Shown here piece after piece: positions 26,244 to 35,689 of a stretch of DNA of 64,000 bases. Position 1 is the first letter of the stretch. Every line of letters begins with the position of its first letter. The notes under the pieces are model-generated. The model was not told where the DNA came from and made no database searches. It worked only from the letters and a program-made list of their open reading frames with translations. This DNA comes from Sphingobacteriales bacterium (GTDB lineage Bacteria > Bacteroidota > Bacteroidia > Chitinophagales > Chitinophagaceae), in the NCBI GenBank assembly GCA_004144185.1, contig SEFP01000002.1, forward strand, positions 434,001 through 498,000. Direction: 5' to 3'. Made by a program: the position numbers and the translations under genes.

Positions 26244-29027
26244 TTAAAACTTCAGGCTGAGGTTGACAAAATAATTGCGTCCAAACGCGTAGAAGTATTT
26301 TGACGGAAAAAGATCCACTTGGCCGTTGTTGTCCAAACGCAGATTTTCGAAACCACTGGTACGGATATTCTGGTTATCCAGCAGGTTGGAAACACCTGCA
26401 TTGAGGTACAGGAAAGTGTTTCGTGGAAGGGCTTTGATGCTTTTACTCAGCAGAAATGACTTGCCGAAAAACAGATCCAGCGTAAACGCCGACGGCAGCT
26501 TTTCCTGTGCCAGATAGTTCTTGAGTTCCTCACTGCCTTGTGCAAACCCCGTGAGTTCAGCACTTTTCTCCGTGCGGCGGGTGGGGGCGATATCTACATA
26601 GCTGCGATCGTAAAAGTTGGCATTCAGGTTGGCATACCAATACTTCGGCGACCGATAATTGATCCCCACAGTATATGCGCTCTGCGGACCGGCAGCGAGG
26701 TAGTAGTTTTTGATGTATACTTTTTCAGATCCCTGATAACCACCATTACCGGTCGTATCTACAAAATTATCCAGGTAAATGTCTACCTGCGGGTTGTTGG
26801 TGTAAAATGCCTGACCCAGTGCGGCCACGCCGGTTACCGACCAGATGGGGTTGAACTTGTACTCTACCGCCAATTCAGTGCCGATAAACCGGGTGTTCAC
26901 GCCGCTCATCACATACTGTACAAACGAATTGGCACCACCAGTTTCGAGGAAGAACCGCTTCAACATGGTTTCGTCCTTGATATCGGTTGCATAGCCCACA
27001 GCCCGGATATTAAGTGAAGGCGCCCGGTGGAGGAACCCACCTTCCACCGTGTAGGCTTTCTGCTCGGTTGCCTTCGGAAACACATAGTTCCGGATACGAG
27101 GCGAAATAAAAGTATTGTCGATCGTTGGTGCATCGGCCTGTACGGCTGCGTTCAGGAACAGGTAATTGCGGCCGTTGAGCTTGTAGGTAGCACCGCCTTT
27201 AAGGCCATAAATGGTGTAATGCTGGCGCTCGCTTTTGCCAAACGATTCGTTTCCGGATGCATACAGCCCACTCCGCCACAGACCGACCCGGTCAAAGGAA
27301 TTGCGACCGAGATTGGCAGCTACGTAAAAATCGACCTTATTATACGTAAACTGCGCCTGGCCCCAGACCCAGCCCTTGTTGAAGTTGTTCTGGTAGTTGT
27401 AGAAATATTTATCACCGACCCCTACAATGTTGTTCGGGTTGTCAACATCGTTTTCTGCAATCCCAAAGCCCTGGTTGTTATTAAACGAAGCAAACTGGTT
27501 GAGGTTCCGGAAAAAATCCCCGCCCAGCAGATCCACCACCTGGCGATAGCTTTCAGTACGCTGCTTGATCAGCGATACGCCGCCAGACACCTTGACATGG
27601 TCATTGATAACCTGCTGTACCGTGGTGTTGAACACAAACTTCTGAATCTCATCTACATCGTCACCGATTACATACACAGAACGCTTCAAAGTTTCACCAT
27701 TTACGACCTCTTTACTGGCGTAGTTAGCCTGATAGATGCTGTTCCAGTCGATCTGCTGTTGCGCATTGAACTCGGCATTGGCCGGATCCCTACCGTCGAG
27801 CTGATAGGTCTGCGGCATATAACGGTAATAATCCGGGCGCGGGTCGCGTGCGTTGTACCAGTCAATTCCGGAATTGCGGTTTTTGCCGGTCTGGTAACTG
27901 AAGGTGGTCAGCACATTGGTTTTATTGCTCGGATTCCAGTCGTGCGTCAGCTGAAACACCGGCTGAAAGGAGTTGGCAACCCGTGGGTTGCGCTTCTCAC
28001 CATTCTGGTACCCCCAGTTCGGGTTGTAAAAGTTATCGCCGGTAATATCCGCCGACTGCTTGAAGATCGGAGCCGATTTGCCACGCTTGGTAGGTGCGCC
28101 GAAGGTGGTAAAGCTCAGCGTATGATGATCATTGATCTTCTTGCTGACGCCCAGGTAGTAGCTATAGCCATCATAAAACGTGCCCGGTACGTACCCTTCC
28201 TGCGCCCAGCGACGGGAAGCCGAAAGCGAAAGCGCCCAGCCGTTTTTCATCAATCCGGTGCTGTGCGTCAGCATCAGACGGTTGCGGTACTGGCGGTTGG
28301 ATGATGAATAGGTAATGCGGGTCTGCTTGCGCTGGTTGGCAGCGGTGGCATCGAAAAACACGGTTCCGTTCAGTCCACCGTAGGCATACTCGCTGGCCTG
28401 CAATCCGTAGGTATTGCTGCGACCCCGGAACACGTCGTTCAGACCACCCCACTGGCTCCAGTAGGCGTCGTTGGTTTCCACATCGTTCATGTTGGCACCG
28501 TTGATCAGTACCTGCTGGCTGTTGCGATCGTAGCCCCGTGGCTGGAAGCGCACCTGGCCAAAGACAAACGCCGCAGCATTGAGAAACGGATCGCGGTTGG
28601 CCGACAGCAAGCCGCTGACCGTAGCTGTTTTGGCACCGTCTTCCGCATCGCCGTCCGATTCTTCCAGCGCGATGGTCGGAATCTGGATGGACTGCATGCT
28701 GGTAGCCTGCTCGTTGGGCAACACCTGCACATCATTAAGCACCACCACTTCCGATTCAACGCGGATGCGAATGGTATCCGGTTTCATGGTGGTGCCGCCT
28801 ACGACCAGGGTCTGATCGCCGTAGGGAATGCGGGGAAGGTTAAAGTTTCCTTCCGCATCGGTATTGGTCAGGATGCGCAGGTACGGGAACGATACTTGTA
28901 CATCGGTCACCGGCGCGTTGGTCAGGGCGCTTACCACCCGACCCTTTACGAGGCCGGTCTGGGTTTGTGCCACAACCGCGGTTGCAGGGGCCAACGCCAG
29001 CAGCGTGAGGGGTAAATATGTTCGCAT
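26244..29027 (-). CDS. TonB-dependent outer-membrane receptor with carboxypeptidase-like N-terminal domain
   Basis: A 927-residue outer-membrane transporter. Signal peptide 1-20, then a carboxypeptidase regulatory-like domain (about 25-110; GLVKGRVVSALTNAPVTDVQ), a plug domain (about 150-250; DVETNDAYWSQWGG), and a 22-strand barrel ending in the aromatic YFVNLSLKF. The first gene of an operon with the DUF5689 lipoprotein. The long PFxx/NPNWGY-type extracellular loops are typical of Bacteroidota receptors. Substrate unknown. Confidence 0.9.
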   Translation of the reverse strand: MRTYLPLTLLALAPATAVVAQTQTGLVKGRVVSALTNAPVTDVQVSFPYLRILTNTDAEGNFNLPRIPYGDQTLVVGGTTMKPDTIRIRVESEVVVLNDVQVLPNEQATSMQSIQIPTIALEESDGDAEDGAKTATVSGLLSANRDPFLNAAAFVFGQVRFQPRGYDRNSQQVLINGANMNDVETNDAYWSQWGGLNDVFRGRSNTYGLQASEYAYGGLNGTVFFDATAANQRKQTRITYSSSNRQYRNRLMLTHSTGLMKNGWALSLSASRRWAQEGYVPGTFYDGYSYYLGVSKKINDHHTLSFTTFGAPTKRGKSAPIFKQSADITGDNFYNPNWGYQNGEKRNPRVANSFQPVFQLTHDWNPSNKTNVLTTFSYQTGKNRNSGIDWYNARDPRPDYYRYMPQTYQLDGRDPANAEFNAQQQIDWNSIYQANYASKEVVNGETLKRSVYVIGDDVDEIQKFVFNTTVQQVINDHVKVSGGVSLIKQRTESYRQVVDLLGGDFFRNLNQFASFNNNQGFGIAENDVDNPNNIVGVGDKYFYNYQNNFNKGWVWGQAQFTYNKVDFYVAANLGRNSFDRVGLWRSGLYASGNESFGKSERQHYTIYGLKGGATYKLNGRNYLFLNAAVQADAPTIDNTFISPRIRNYVFPKATEQKAYTVEGGFLHRAPSLNIRAVGYATDIKDETMLKRFFLETGGANSFVQYVMSGVNTRFIGTELAVEYKFNPIWSVTGVAALGQAFYTNNPQVDIYLDNFVDTTGNGGYQGSEKVYIKNYYLAAGPQSAYTVGINYRSPKYWYANLNANFYDRSYVDIAPTRRTEKSAELTGFAQGSEELKNYLAQEKLPSAFTLDLFFGKSFLLSKSIKALPRNTFLYLNAGVSNLLDNQNIRTSGFENLRLDNNGQVDLFPSKYFYAFGRNYFVNLSLKF

Positions 29028-29073
29028 AGATGCGGTTTAGAAGCTATTTTTCTATGTATTCCCGGAAAGGCCG

Positions 29074-29081
29074 CAAAGGTA
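29074..29081 (-). promoter_or_regulatory. Candidate -7 element of the TonB receptor operon
   Basis: TACCTTTG on the minus strand, 47 nt before the ATG. The 243-nt gap to nnrD holds no gene; it is AT-rich around 29090-29210. Confidence 0.5.
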
Positions 29082-29270
29082 AGTTTTTGTGTTTATGAAA
29101 TCATATTAAACGAACGTTACCACTCATTTTCGCATTCATTCTCACACTCATTTTTGGTGCGGTTTTCCAGAATATATCCGCATTAACTGTTAAAGTGTTT
29201 ATTTAACCCTTTTCCTGAGTCCAAGAAAGCTGTTTCCCAAGATGAGATTAGCTTCTAATCTGAAAGCCTA

Positions 29271-30155
29271 TTATAAGGAGTGGGATCTGAGGTACCGGAA
29301 TCCAATACCGGCATAGCGAGCCAGATCGGTTGCTACCGTTGCTTCGTCTCCGATCCGATCAGCACAATACCTGCCGGTATACCCATGCAGCCAGACCCCC
29401 AACTGAGCGGAAGCTTCCGGAGCATAGCCCTGTGCGAGCAATCCGGTCAGAATCCCCGTCAACACATCCCCGCTGCCAGCCGTTGCCAGCGCCGGGGTTC
29501 CCTCCGTATAGCCATAGACGGTTCCGGAAGGAACACAAATCGCCGTTTGATGTCCCTTTAAAATAATAATGATATTGTATCGTCGGGCTTCTGTCCGGGC
29601 AGTTTCAATCGCTGCCAGCCGACTGCCCGCTTCGCCAAATAACCGCTCAAATTCTTTGGGATGCGGCGTCAGCAAACTGTTTTCCGGCACCAGCGCCAGC
29701 CAGTCGGGATAAGTCGCCAGCAAATTCAACGCATCGGCATCAACCACGATCGGACGCTGCTGCTCCAACAAAAAGCTATACAAGGCTTCGGCGGTCTGCG
29801 GCTGTTGGCCCAGTCCGGGCCCGATCCCGACCGCAGCGCTTTCCGGAAGCCGCCGGATCGCCAGAATATGATCCAGGCCGCTGGTCTGGCACTGTGCCTC
29901 CGGTACAGCCGATTGAAATGCCGTGTAGCCCCATTCCGGAAGAACGCCCAGCACCCGGCCCGCACCCGCCCGGCCGGCCGCCCGCGCCGCCAGAATCAGG
30001 GCACCGACCGATCCTTTTTGCCCACCGATCAACACGGCCGTTCCATAGGTTCCTTTATGCCCGTCTGCGGTTCGGGGTCTGTACAACGCCCGCATCCGAT
30101 CCAGTGTGAGCTGGATGGCATCAGGGGGCAGTTCGGTTCCGGAAACGTGTTTCAT
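29271..30155 (-). CDS. nnrD: ADP-dependent NAD(P)HX dehydratase
   Basis: A 294-residue ribokinase-like enzyme that repairs hydrated NAD(P)H. Motifs: KGTYGTAVLIGGQKGSVGA (about 36-54), GIGPGLG, TPHPKEFERL, and the ATP/anion-hole motif TAGSGDVLTGILTGLLAQG near the C-terminus. The fused N-terminal epimerase domain (NnrE) found in many bacteria is absent, so it is a stand-alone dehydratase. The start is set at ATG 30155; ATG 30170 is also possible. Confidence 0.92.
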   Translation of the reverse strand: MKHVSGTELPPDAIQLTLDRMRALYRPRTADGHKGTYGTAVLIGGQKGSVGALILAARAAGRAGAGRVLGVLPEWGYTAFQSAVPEAQCQTSGLDHILAIRRLPESAAVGIGPGLGQQPQTAEALYSFLLEQQRPIVVDADALNLLATYPDWLALVPENSLLTPHPKEFERLFGEAGSRLAAIETARTEARRYNIIIILKGHQTAICVPSGTVYGYTEGTPALATAGSGDVLTGILTGLLAQGYAPEASAQLGVWLHGYTGRYCADRIGDEATVATDLARYAGIGFRYLRSHSL

Positions 30156-30211
30156 ACAGCAGAACATCAAAAAGCAGGCAGGAAGCCGGGCGGGAAGGCG
30201 CTTCCTAACCC

Positions 30212-30219
30212 TATCTTTG
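30212..30219 (+). promoter_or_regulatory. Candidate -7 element of the TonB-TPR-barrel cluster
   Basis: TATCTTTG matches TAnnTTTG and lies 49 nt before the ATG at 30269; it would drive the plus-strand cluster to 38290. Confidence 0.5.
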
Positions 30220-30268
30220 TCCGCAACGCCCTAAAAACGGGCCAAAGTCTTTTTCCTGTTTCATACTT

Positions 30269-32623
30269 ATGCGCATTTCTTTACGCTTTCTGCTGGCTGC
30301 ATTGCTTATCGTAGCGACCGGTGCGGCTTTTGCCCAGACCGGCACCGTTAAAGGGTTTGTTTACGACCGGAAATCCGGTGAGCCGATTATCTACACCGTT
30401 GTAGGTCTCAGCGGCACCGCATTCAATGCTCAAACCGATGTGAACGGCTATTTCTCACTGGCCGGCATTCCGGAAGGCAGCTATACCCTGAGCAGCACCA
30501 GTTTCGGGTACGATACGGCGCAGGCAACTGTTGCCATCACAGCCAGCAACATCACGACCCAGAATTTATACATCCAGCCGCGCAGCACCCAGCGGGGCGT
30601 ACAGCTGGGCGAAGTCACTGTTAGCGCCCGTGCAACCGAGCAGGTTACCCAGGTGCGCGCCGGTACCACGACCATCACCCCACGCGAAATCAAATTGTTG
30701 CCTTCCTCCGGTGGCGAACCCGATCTGGCGCAGTTTCTACAAATCACACCAGGTGTTACGTTTACCGGCGACCAGGGCGGTCAGTTGTACATCCGTGGCG
30801 GTTCCCCATCTCAAACGGGCATTCTGCTGGATGGTGTAACCATCTACAATCCGTTCCACTCGATCGGTCTGTACTCGGTATTTGAAACCGACGCCATTCG
30901 CAGTGCCGATGTGATCACAGCCGGGTTCAATGCCGATTATGGCAACCGCACTTCGGCGATTCTGGATGTTCACACCAAAGACGGTAACAAAAACCGGTTG
31001 TCTGGAAAGGTAAGCGCCTCCCCGATTATGGCCCGTGCTTTGCTGGAAGGCCCTCTGGTAAAGCGTAAGTCTGAAAACGGCGGTGGTGTTACGTTTCTGC
31101 TGACCGGCAAGCACAGCTATCTCGACAATACATCCAAGTCGCTCTACCAGGGCGTTGGCGATGGTTTTAAAAACGGTCTGCCGTTCTCTTTTACAGATTT
31201 GTATGGTAAAGTAACCCTCAGCGCCGGTTCGGGTTCCAAAGTCAACCTGTTTGGCTTCTCGTTCGACGATAAAGCAGCGCTGCTCAACCAAACGACCGGT
31301 GCCAACATCGCTGACTTCAACTGGAAAGCCAAAGGCGGTGGTCTTACGTTTGTACTGTCGCCCGGCACGTCGTCGGCACTCATTTCCGGAAAGTTTGCCT
31401 ACTCAAGCTACGATGGCAATTTTGTAGAAGCCAGCCGTCCGGACGTTCCGCGCAGCACCGGCATCAACGGATTTGAAGGCGGCATCGACTTCACCTATTT
31501 CTTCAAGGGCTATAGCCAACTGAAGTACGGTGTGGAAGTCAGCGGTCAGCAAACCACGTTGAATTATCAGAATACCGGTGGCATTCAAACCACCTACGAC
31601 CGTCGTAATACCCTGGGGTCTATCTATGCGATTTTCCGGAAAAACTTCGGACAGCGCTTTATTATAGAGCCAGGCCTTCGGGTGCAGTATTACAGCAATA
31701 TTAGTGTGGTATCGCCGGAGCCGCGTATAGGTCTGAAATTCAACGCCAGCCGCAACGTACGCTTCAAGGCAGCAGCCGGTCGGTACACCCAGAATATCAT
31801 CTCTACCAAGAGCGACCGGGACATCGTAAACTTCTTTAGCGGGTTCCTGTTGTCGCCGGCAGAGAGTGTAAACGACGAAAATGGCAACCAGACATCCAAT
31901 ACGCTGCTTTCCGCCATTCATGGCGTAGCCGGTGTGGAAGTAGATGCCTTTGGAATCAATTTCAACCTGGAGCCGTGGTACAAGAAATTCAGCCAGGTTA
32001 TTGAGCTCAACCGCACCAAGCTGACTCCTTCCGATCCGAACTTCCAGGCGGGTAGTGGCGAAGCCTACGGGGTAGATCTTTCGGCGCGCTACACCAAAAA
32101 CCGTGTGTATCTGTGGGGTGCCGCTTCCTACCAGGTAGTCAAAAACACGTTCCAGGTGCTGGAAAACAACGGCACTGCGTCCACACAAACCTACCCAACA
32201 CCATTTGACCGCCGGTTCAACCTGAACCTGTTGGGTGCCTATACCGCTGGTCTCAAACGCGACTGGGAATTCTCGGCCCGTTACAACCTGGGTTCGCCGT
32301 TCCCGTTCACCCAAACGCAGGGATTCTTTGAAAATGTCAATGCAGTCAACAATGGTATTGGTACCAACGTACCGGCACAGAACGGCTCGTTGGGTGTTAT
32401 TTATGCCAATGACATCAACGGTGGTCGTTTGTCGTACTACCACCGCATCGATCTGAGCGCTAAAAAGCGGTTTATGTTTACCCAGAACACCAATCTGGAG
32501 CTGACAGCGGCCGTAACCAATGCCTACAACCGTCAGAACATTTTTTATGTAGACCGGATTACCAACGAGCGCGTATTCCAGCTGCCGTTCTTCCCGAGTA
32601 TCAACGCTACGTTCAATTTCTAA
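30269..32623 (+). CDS. TonB-dependent receptor, plug-containing, compact
   Basis: A 784-residue outer-membrane receptor. Signal peptide 1-23; a carboxypeptidase regulatory-like domain (about 25-110; GTVKGFVYDRKSGEPI); a plug (about 130-240; LYIRGGSPSQTGILLDGVTIYNP); then a barrel ending in FFPSINATFNF. The GGSPSQTxILLDG sequence is typical of Bacteroidota plug domains. It is the first gene of a four-gene plus-strand cluster with a TPR protein, a beta-barrel protein and an HU/SPOR protein, so it may act in envelope assembly rather than nutrient import (inference). Confidence 0.9.
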   Translation: MRISLRFLLAALLIVATGAAFAQTGTVKGFVYDRKSGEPIIYTVVGLSGTAFNAQTDVNGYFSLAGIPEGSYTLSSTSFGYDTAQATVAITASNITTQNLYIQPRSTQRGVQLGEVTVSARATEQVTQVRAGTTTITPREIKLLPSSGGEPDLAQFLQITPGVTFTGDQGGQLYIRGGSPSQTGILLDGVTIYNPFHSIGLYSVFETDAIRSADVITAGFNADYGNRTSAILDVHTKDGNKNRLSGKVSASPIMARALLEGPLVKRKSENGGGVTFLLTGKHSYLDNTSKSLYQGVGDGFKNGLPFSFTDLYGKVTLSAGSGSKVNLFGFSFDDKAALLNQTTGANIADFNWKAKGGGLTFVLSPGTSSALISGKFAYSSYDGNFVEASRPDVPRSTGINGFEGGIDFTYFFKGYSQLKYGVEVSGQQTTLNYQNTGGIQTTYDRRNTLGSIYAIFRKNFGQRFIIEPGLRVQYYSNISVVSPEPRIGLKFNASRNVRFKAAAGRYTQNIISTKSDRDIVNFFSGFLLSPAESVNDENGNQTSNTLLSAIHGVAGVEVDAFGINFNLEPWYKKFSQVIELNRTKLTPSDPNFQAGSGEAYGVDLSARYTKNRVYLWGAASYQVVKNTFQVLENNGTASTQTYPTPFDRRFNLNLLGAYTAGLKRDWEFSARYNLGSPFPFTQTQGFFENVNAVNNGIGTNVPAQNGSLGVIYANDINGGRLSYYHRIDLSAKKRFMFTQNTNLELTAAVTNAYNRQNIFYVDRITNERVFQLPFFPSINATFNF

Positions 32624-32647
32624 GTCAAGCTGTTTTTGCTTTTGCCT

Positions 32648-35600
32648 ATGCGCCCGGTCGTACTGTGTTGCCTGATAAGTTCGTCATTTGTGCTTGCGTT
32701 GCCCCAGCGCAGCGTTGCACAGGCTCCGTTTCCGGAACCGCCGTCTTCAGTTCATACCCGGACCGGCATCGATCAGTATCGCAACGGAGCCATTAAGGCA
32801 GCAGGGCAGCAGTTTCAATGGGCAGACGCCACGGCAACCCCTGCGCTTCCGGAAACGGCGTTTTCCTACGAAGACCAACTGGCGGGCTATCGGTATCTGG
32901 CTGGAATTAAAGCGAATGACTCCCTGCTCCTGCTTCGTGCAGAAGAGGCCTGGCGTACGGCTGTGATACCCAACGTATTCCGGGAACGAATGGCCGCAGC
33001 ACTCAGCGAAGCGGCATTCCGGAAAAGCGACTGGCAGAAAACCACCCAATACGGAGAAGCAGCTGGTTATTATCATCATAGCAATGATGAACTGGCCGCC
33101 ATTAAGTTTCAGACGGCTTACGCCTACCTCAACCTGAAAGAGCTGGATAAAGCTGAACCGTTGTTCCGGGCCATGAAGGGTGTAGCAGGTCCGTACCAGC
33201 AGCCGGCATATTACTACTACGGACTGCTGGCGTATCAGCAAAACCGGTACGACGAGGCCCTGCGCAATCTGCGGCAGGTGGCCGACGAGCCGCGGTATAA
33301 AAGCACGGTTCCGTACTTTATTGCCGAGCTGAAGTATCTCCAGGGAGACAAGAAAGGCGCGCTGAAAGATGCCCAGCAGATTCTGGAATCCCCCGATAAA
33401 AATTATTACCGACAGGAACTTCAGTTGCTGATTGCACAGGTGTATTACGACGCCGGTGACTATCAGGCTGCCCTGCCGTATTTTGAATCGTACTACGATG
33501 CTGTGGATGCGGTACGCCGCGAAACCCTGTACGAAACCGGCTACAGCTATTTCAAAACAAGCCAGTATCAGCAGGCCATTGCCCGGCTACAACCCGTAAC
33601 GGCTGGTGCCGATTCACTGGCACAGCTCTCCGCTGTTTTGCTGGGCGATGCCTACCTGATGGCCGGTGACCGTACCGGTGCCCGAACCGCTTATATCCTT
33701 GCTTCCGGACATGATTATTTTCCGGAATTGCAGCAGTCGGCGATGCTTAAAGCAGCGGCCTTGCTGTACGAAGCAGGCCGGGACAACGAAGCGTTGCGCA
33801 TTCTGAACCAGCGTAGTGAACAGTATCCGTCGGCTCCTGAAGCCGCACAGGCACAGCATCTACTGGCTGCGATCAACCTGCGGGCGGGTCAGTACACGGC
33901 TGCGCTGCGCGCCCTCGAAGGACAGCAGGCTGCGCCCCGGTATGCAGCGCTGATGCAACGCGCCAGCTACGGGTCTGGATTGCAACAGCTTCAGGCCGGC
34001 GATGTCGTCAGCGCCGATAGTTTGCTGCAAACCTCCCTTCGGTTTCCGGAAGATGTCCGGTACCGGGCGGCGACGGCATTCTGGCTCTCCGAAACGGCCT
34101 ACCGACTGGGCAAACAACAGGATGCCATCCGGTATGCCGATCTGTATCTGCAAGCCTCACCAGCTTTGTCCCGCCCGGTGACTGGTTCGGAAGTCTCCCC
34201 GGCCGCGGCAGCCCTGACCAAAGGCTATGCTTATTTGAACCTTAAAGAGTATCAGGCGGCTCAGGCGGCGTTTGCAGTTGCCAGGAGTGGCAATGCCACC
34301 ATCGCGGCCAATGCAGCGGTGCGGGAAGCCGATGCAGCCTTGATGCAGAAAGATTTTGGTCGTGCCCAGCAGCTGTATCAGCAGGCGGGTGTCCAGCCAA
34401 CCGAAGAAACTGATTATACCCTGTTGCAGCAGGCCACGCTTCTGGGATTGCAGGGGAAACTAAGCGAGAAGCAGGTCTTGCTTCAGAAGATTATGTCCCG
34501 CACGCAGCCTTCGATGTATGCTGCCGAAGCCCGGTACGAAAGCGGTCTCAACCTCATTGCGCAAGACAAATATCGCGATGCCATTGCGATGCTGACGCCG
34601 CTGACCTCCGGAACGCCATTCGCCAGCAAAGCCTTGTTGCGGATTGGCTACAGCCAGCAGGAACTTTCTGCCGACCGCGAAGCGATTGCAGCCTATACCC
34701 AAGTGGTCGAATCGGCTTTCGGAACACCGGAAGCCACAGCAGCACTGGAAGCGTTGCGAAGCCTGTATACCGAAGCCGGTCAGCCAGAAGCATACGCCAA
34801 ACTGGTAGCCGGTATGGGTCAGAGCGGTAGCCCGGAAGTGGCCGATGTGTTTTACAATACCGCTGAAACGCATTTTGCAGCCAATCGATTTGACAAGGCT
34901 GCCGCTGCCTACAGCGACTACCTGAATCGCTTTCCGGAAGGCACACTGGCACCCAAGGCAGCCTATTACGGCGCACAGAGCTACGACCGCATCCGGAACT
35001 ATCCGCAGGCCCGTCAGCTCTATGAAAAAGTAATGGCTTACCCGGCCTCCGAATTTTCGGCACTGGCCGCGCAACGGGCAGCCATCCTTGCCGAACAGGC
35101 ATCGGATACGGCAGCAGCCCAAAAAGCCTACGAAACCCTTCTGACGACCGCCCTGGACGGTAATCAGCAGCAACATGCCCAGCTTGGGTTGCTGCGGATT
35201 TACAATACGCAAAACAAACCCGCCGAAGTAGCCGTGCTGGCGGATAGCCTGATAGCCAATCCAAGTCTGGATGCCACTACCAAAACGAGCGTCCTGCTCT
35301 ACCGCGCCAATGCGGCCTCAGCTCTGGGAGATAGTGCTGTTGCCCTGAGATACTGGGGCCAGAGCCGGAGCAGCAAGCTGCCAGCGGTTAGTTCGGAAGC
35401 CACGTATCACCTGGCAGCCGCGTATCTGGCCGCCGGCGACCTGCCCCAGGCCGAAGCAACAGCTATGTCCGCTATTCGCATCAGCGGTGCTCCGGAATGG
35501 TGGAATGTCAAATCTTACCTGATCCTAGCCACCGTCTTTGAGCAGCAGAACGATTATTTCAATGCCCGCGCTACGGTCGAAAGCATCATTAAGAATGCAA

Positions 35601-35689
35601 AAAATCCGGCGTTGAAACAGGAAGCCAAAGCACAACTGGATCGCATTGTAGCGGCTGAAAAACAACAAACCCCGATCAAAGGAAAATGA
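32648..35689 (+). CDS. Large exported TPR-repeat protein
   Basis: A 1013-residue protein with an N-terminal signal peptide (about 1-25; VLCCLISSSFVLALPQRSVAQ) and tetratricopeptide repeats through nearly the whole length (for example AYAYLNLKELDKAEPLF, YYYYGLLAYQQNRYDEALRNL, YFESYYDAVDAVRRETLYETGYSYF). The start is taken as ATG 32648, preferred over a TTG four codons upstream. It begins 24 nt after the TonB receptor stop, and its stop overlaps the next start by ATGA. A periplasmic scaffold is likely. The exact role is not known. Confidence 0.87.
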   Translation: MRPVVLCCLISSSFVLALPQRSVAQAPFPEPPSSVHTRTGIDQYRNGAIKAAGQQFQWADATATPALPETAFSYEDQLAGYRYLAGIKANDSLLLLRAEEAWRTAVIPNVFRERMAAALSEAAFRKSDWQKTTQYGEAAGYYHHSNDELAAIKFQTAYAYLNLKELDKAEPLFRAMKGVAGPYQQPAYYYYGLLAYQQNRYDEALRNLRQVADEPRYKSTVPYFIAELKYLQGDKKGALKDAQQILESPDKNYYRQELQLLIAQVYYDAGDYQAALPYFESYYDAVDAVRRETLYETGYSYFKTSQYQQAIARLQPVTAGADSLAQLSAVLLGDAYLMAGDRTGARTAYILASGHDYFPELQQSAMLKAAALLYEAGRDNEALRILNQRSEQYPSAPEAAQAQHLLAAINLRAGQYTAALRALEGQQAAPRYAALMQRASYGSGLQQLQAGDVVSADSLLQTSLRFPEDVRYRAATAFWLSETAYRLGKQQDAIRYADLYLQASPALSRPVTGSEVSPAAAALTKGYAYLNLKEYQAAQAAFAVARSGNATIAANAAVREADAALMQKDFGRAQQLYQQAGVQPTEETDYTLLQQATLLGLQGKLSEKQVLLQKIMSRTQPSMYAAEARYESGLNLIAQDKYRDAIAMLTPLTSGTPFASKALLRIGYSQQELSADREAIAAYTQVVESAFGTPEATAALEALRSLYTEAGQPEAYAKLVAGMGQSGSPEVADVFYNTAETHFAANRFDKAAAAYSDYLNRFPEGTLAPKAAYYGAQSYDRIRNYPQARQLYEKVMAYPASEFSALAAQRAAILAEQASDTAAAQKAYETLLTTALDGNQQQHAQLGLLRIYNTQNKPAEVAVLADSLIANPSLDATTKTSVLLYRANAASALGDSAVALRYWGQSRSSKLPAVSSEATYHLAAAYLAAGDLPQAEATAMSAIRISGAPEWWNVKSYLILATVFEQQNDYFNARATVESIIKNAKNPALKQEAKAQLDRIVAAEKQQTPIKGK

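Noticed and set aside
27027-28304. 425-codon plus-strand open frame opposite the large TonB receptor
   Set aside because: It is fully antisense to a gene with clear domains, has no promoter or family features, and long antisense frames are common in this codon usage.
31403-32443. 346-codon minus-strand open frame opposite the second TonB receptor
   Set aside because: Shadow of a well-supported receptor gene; no recognisable protein features.
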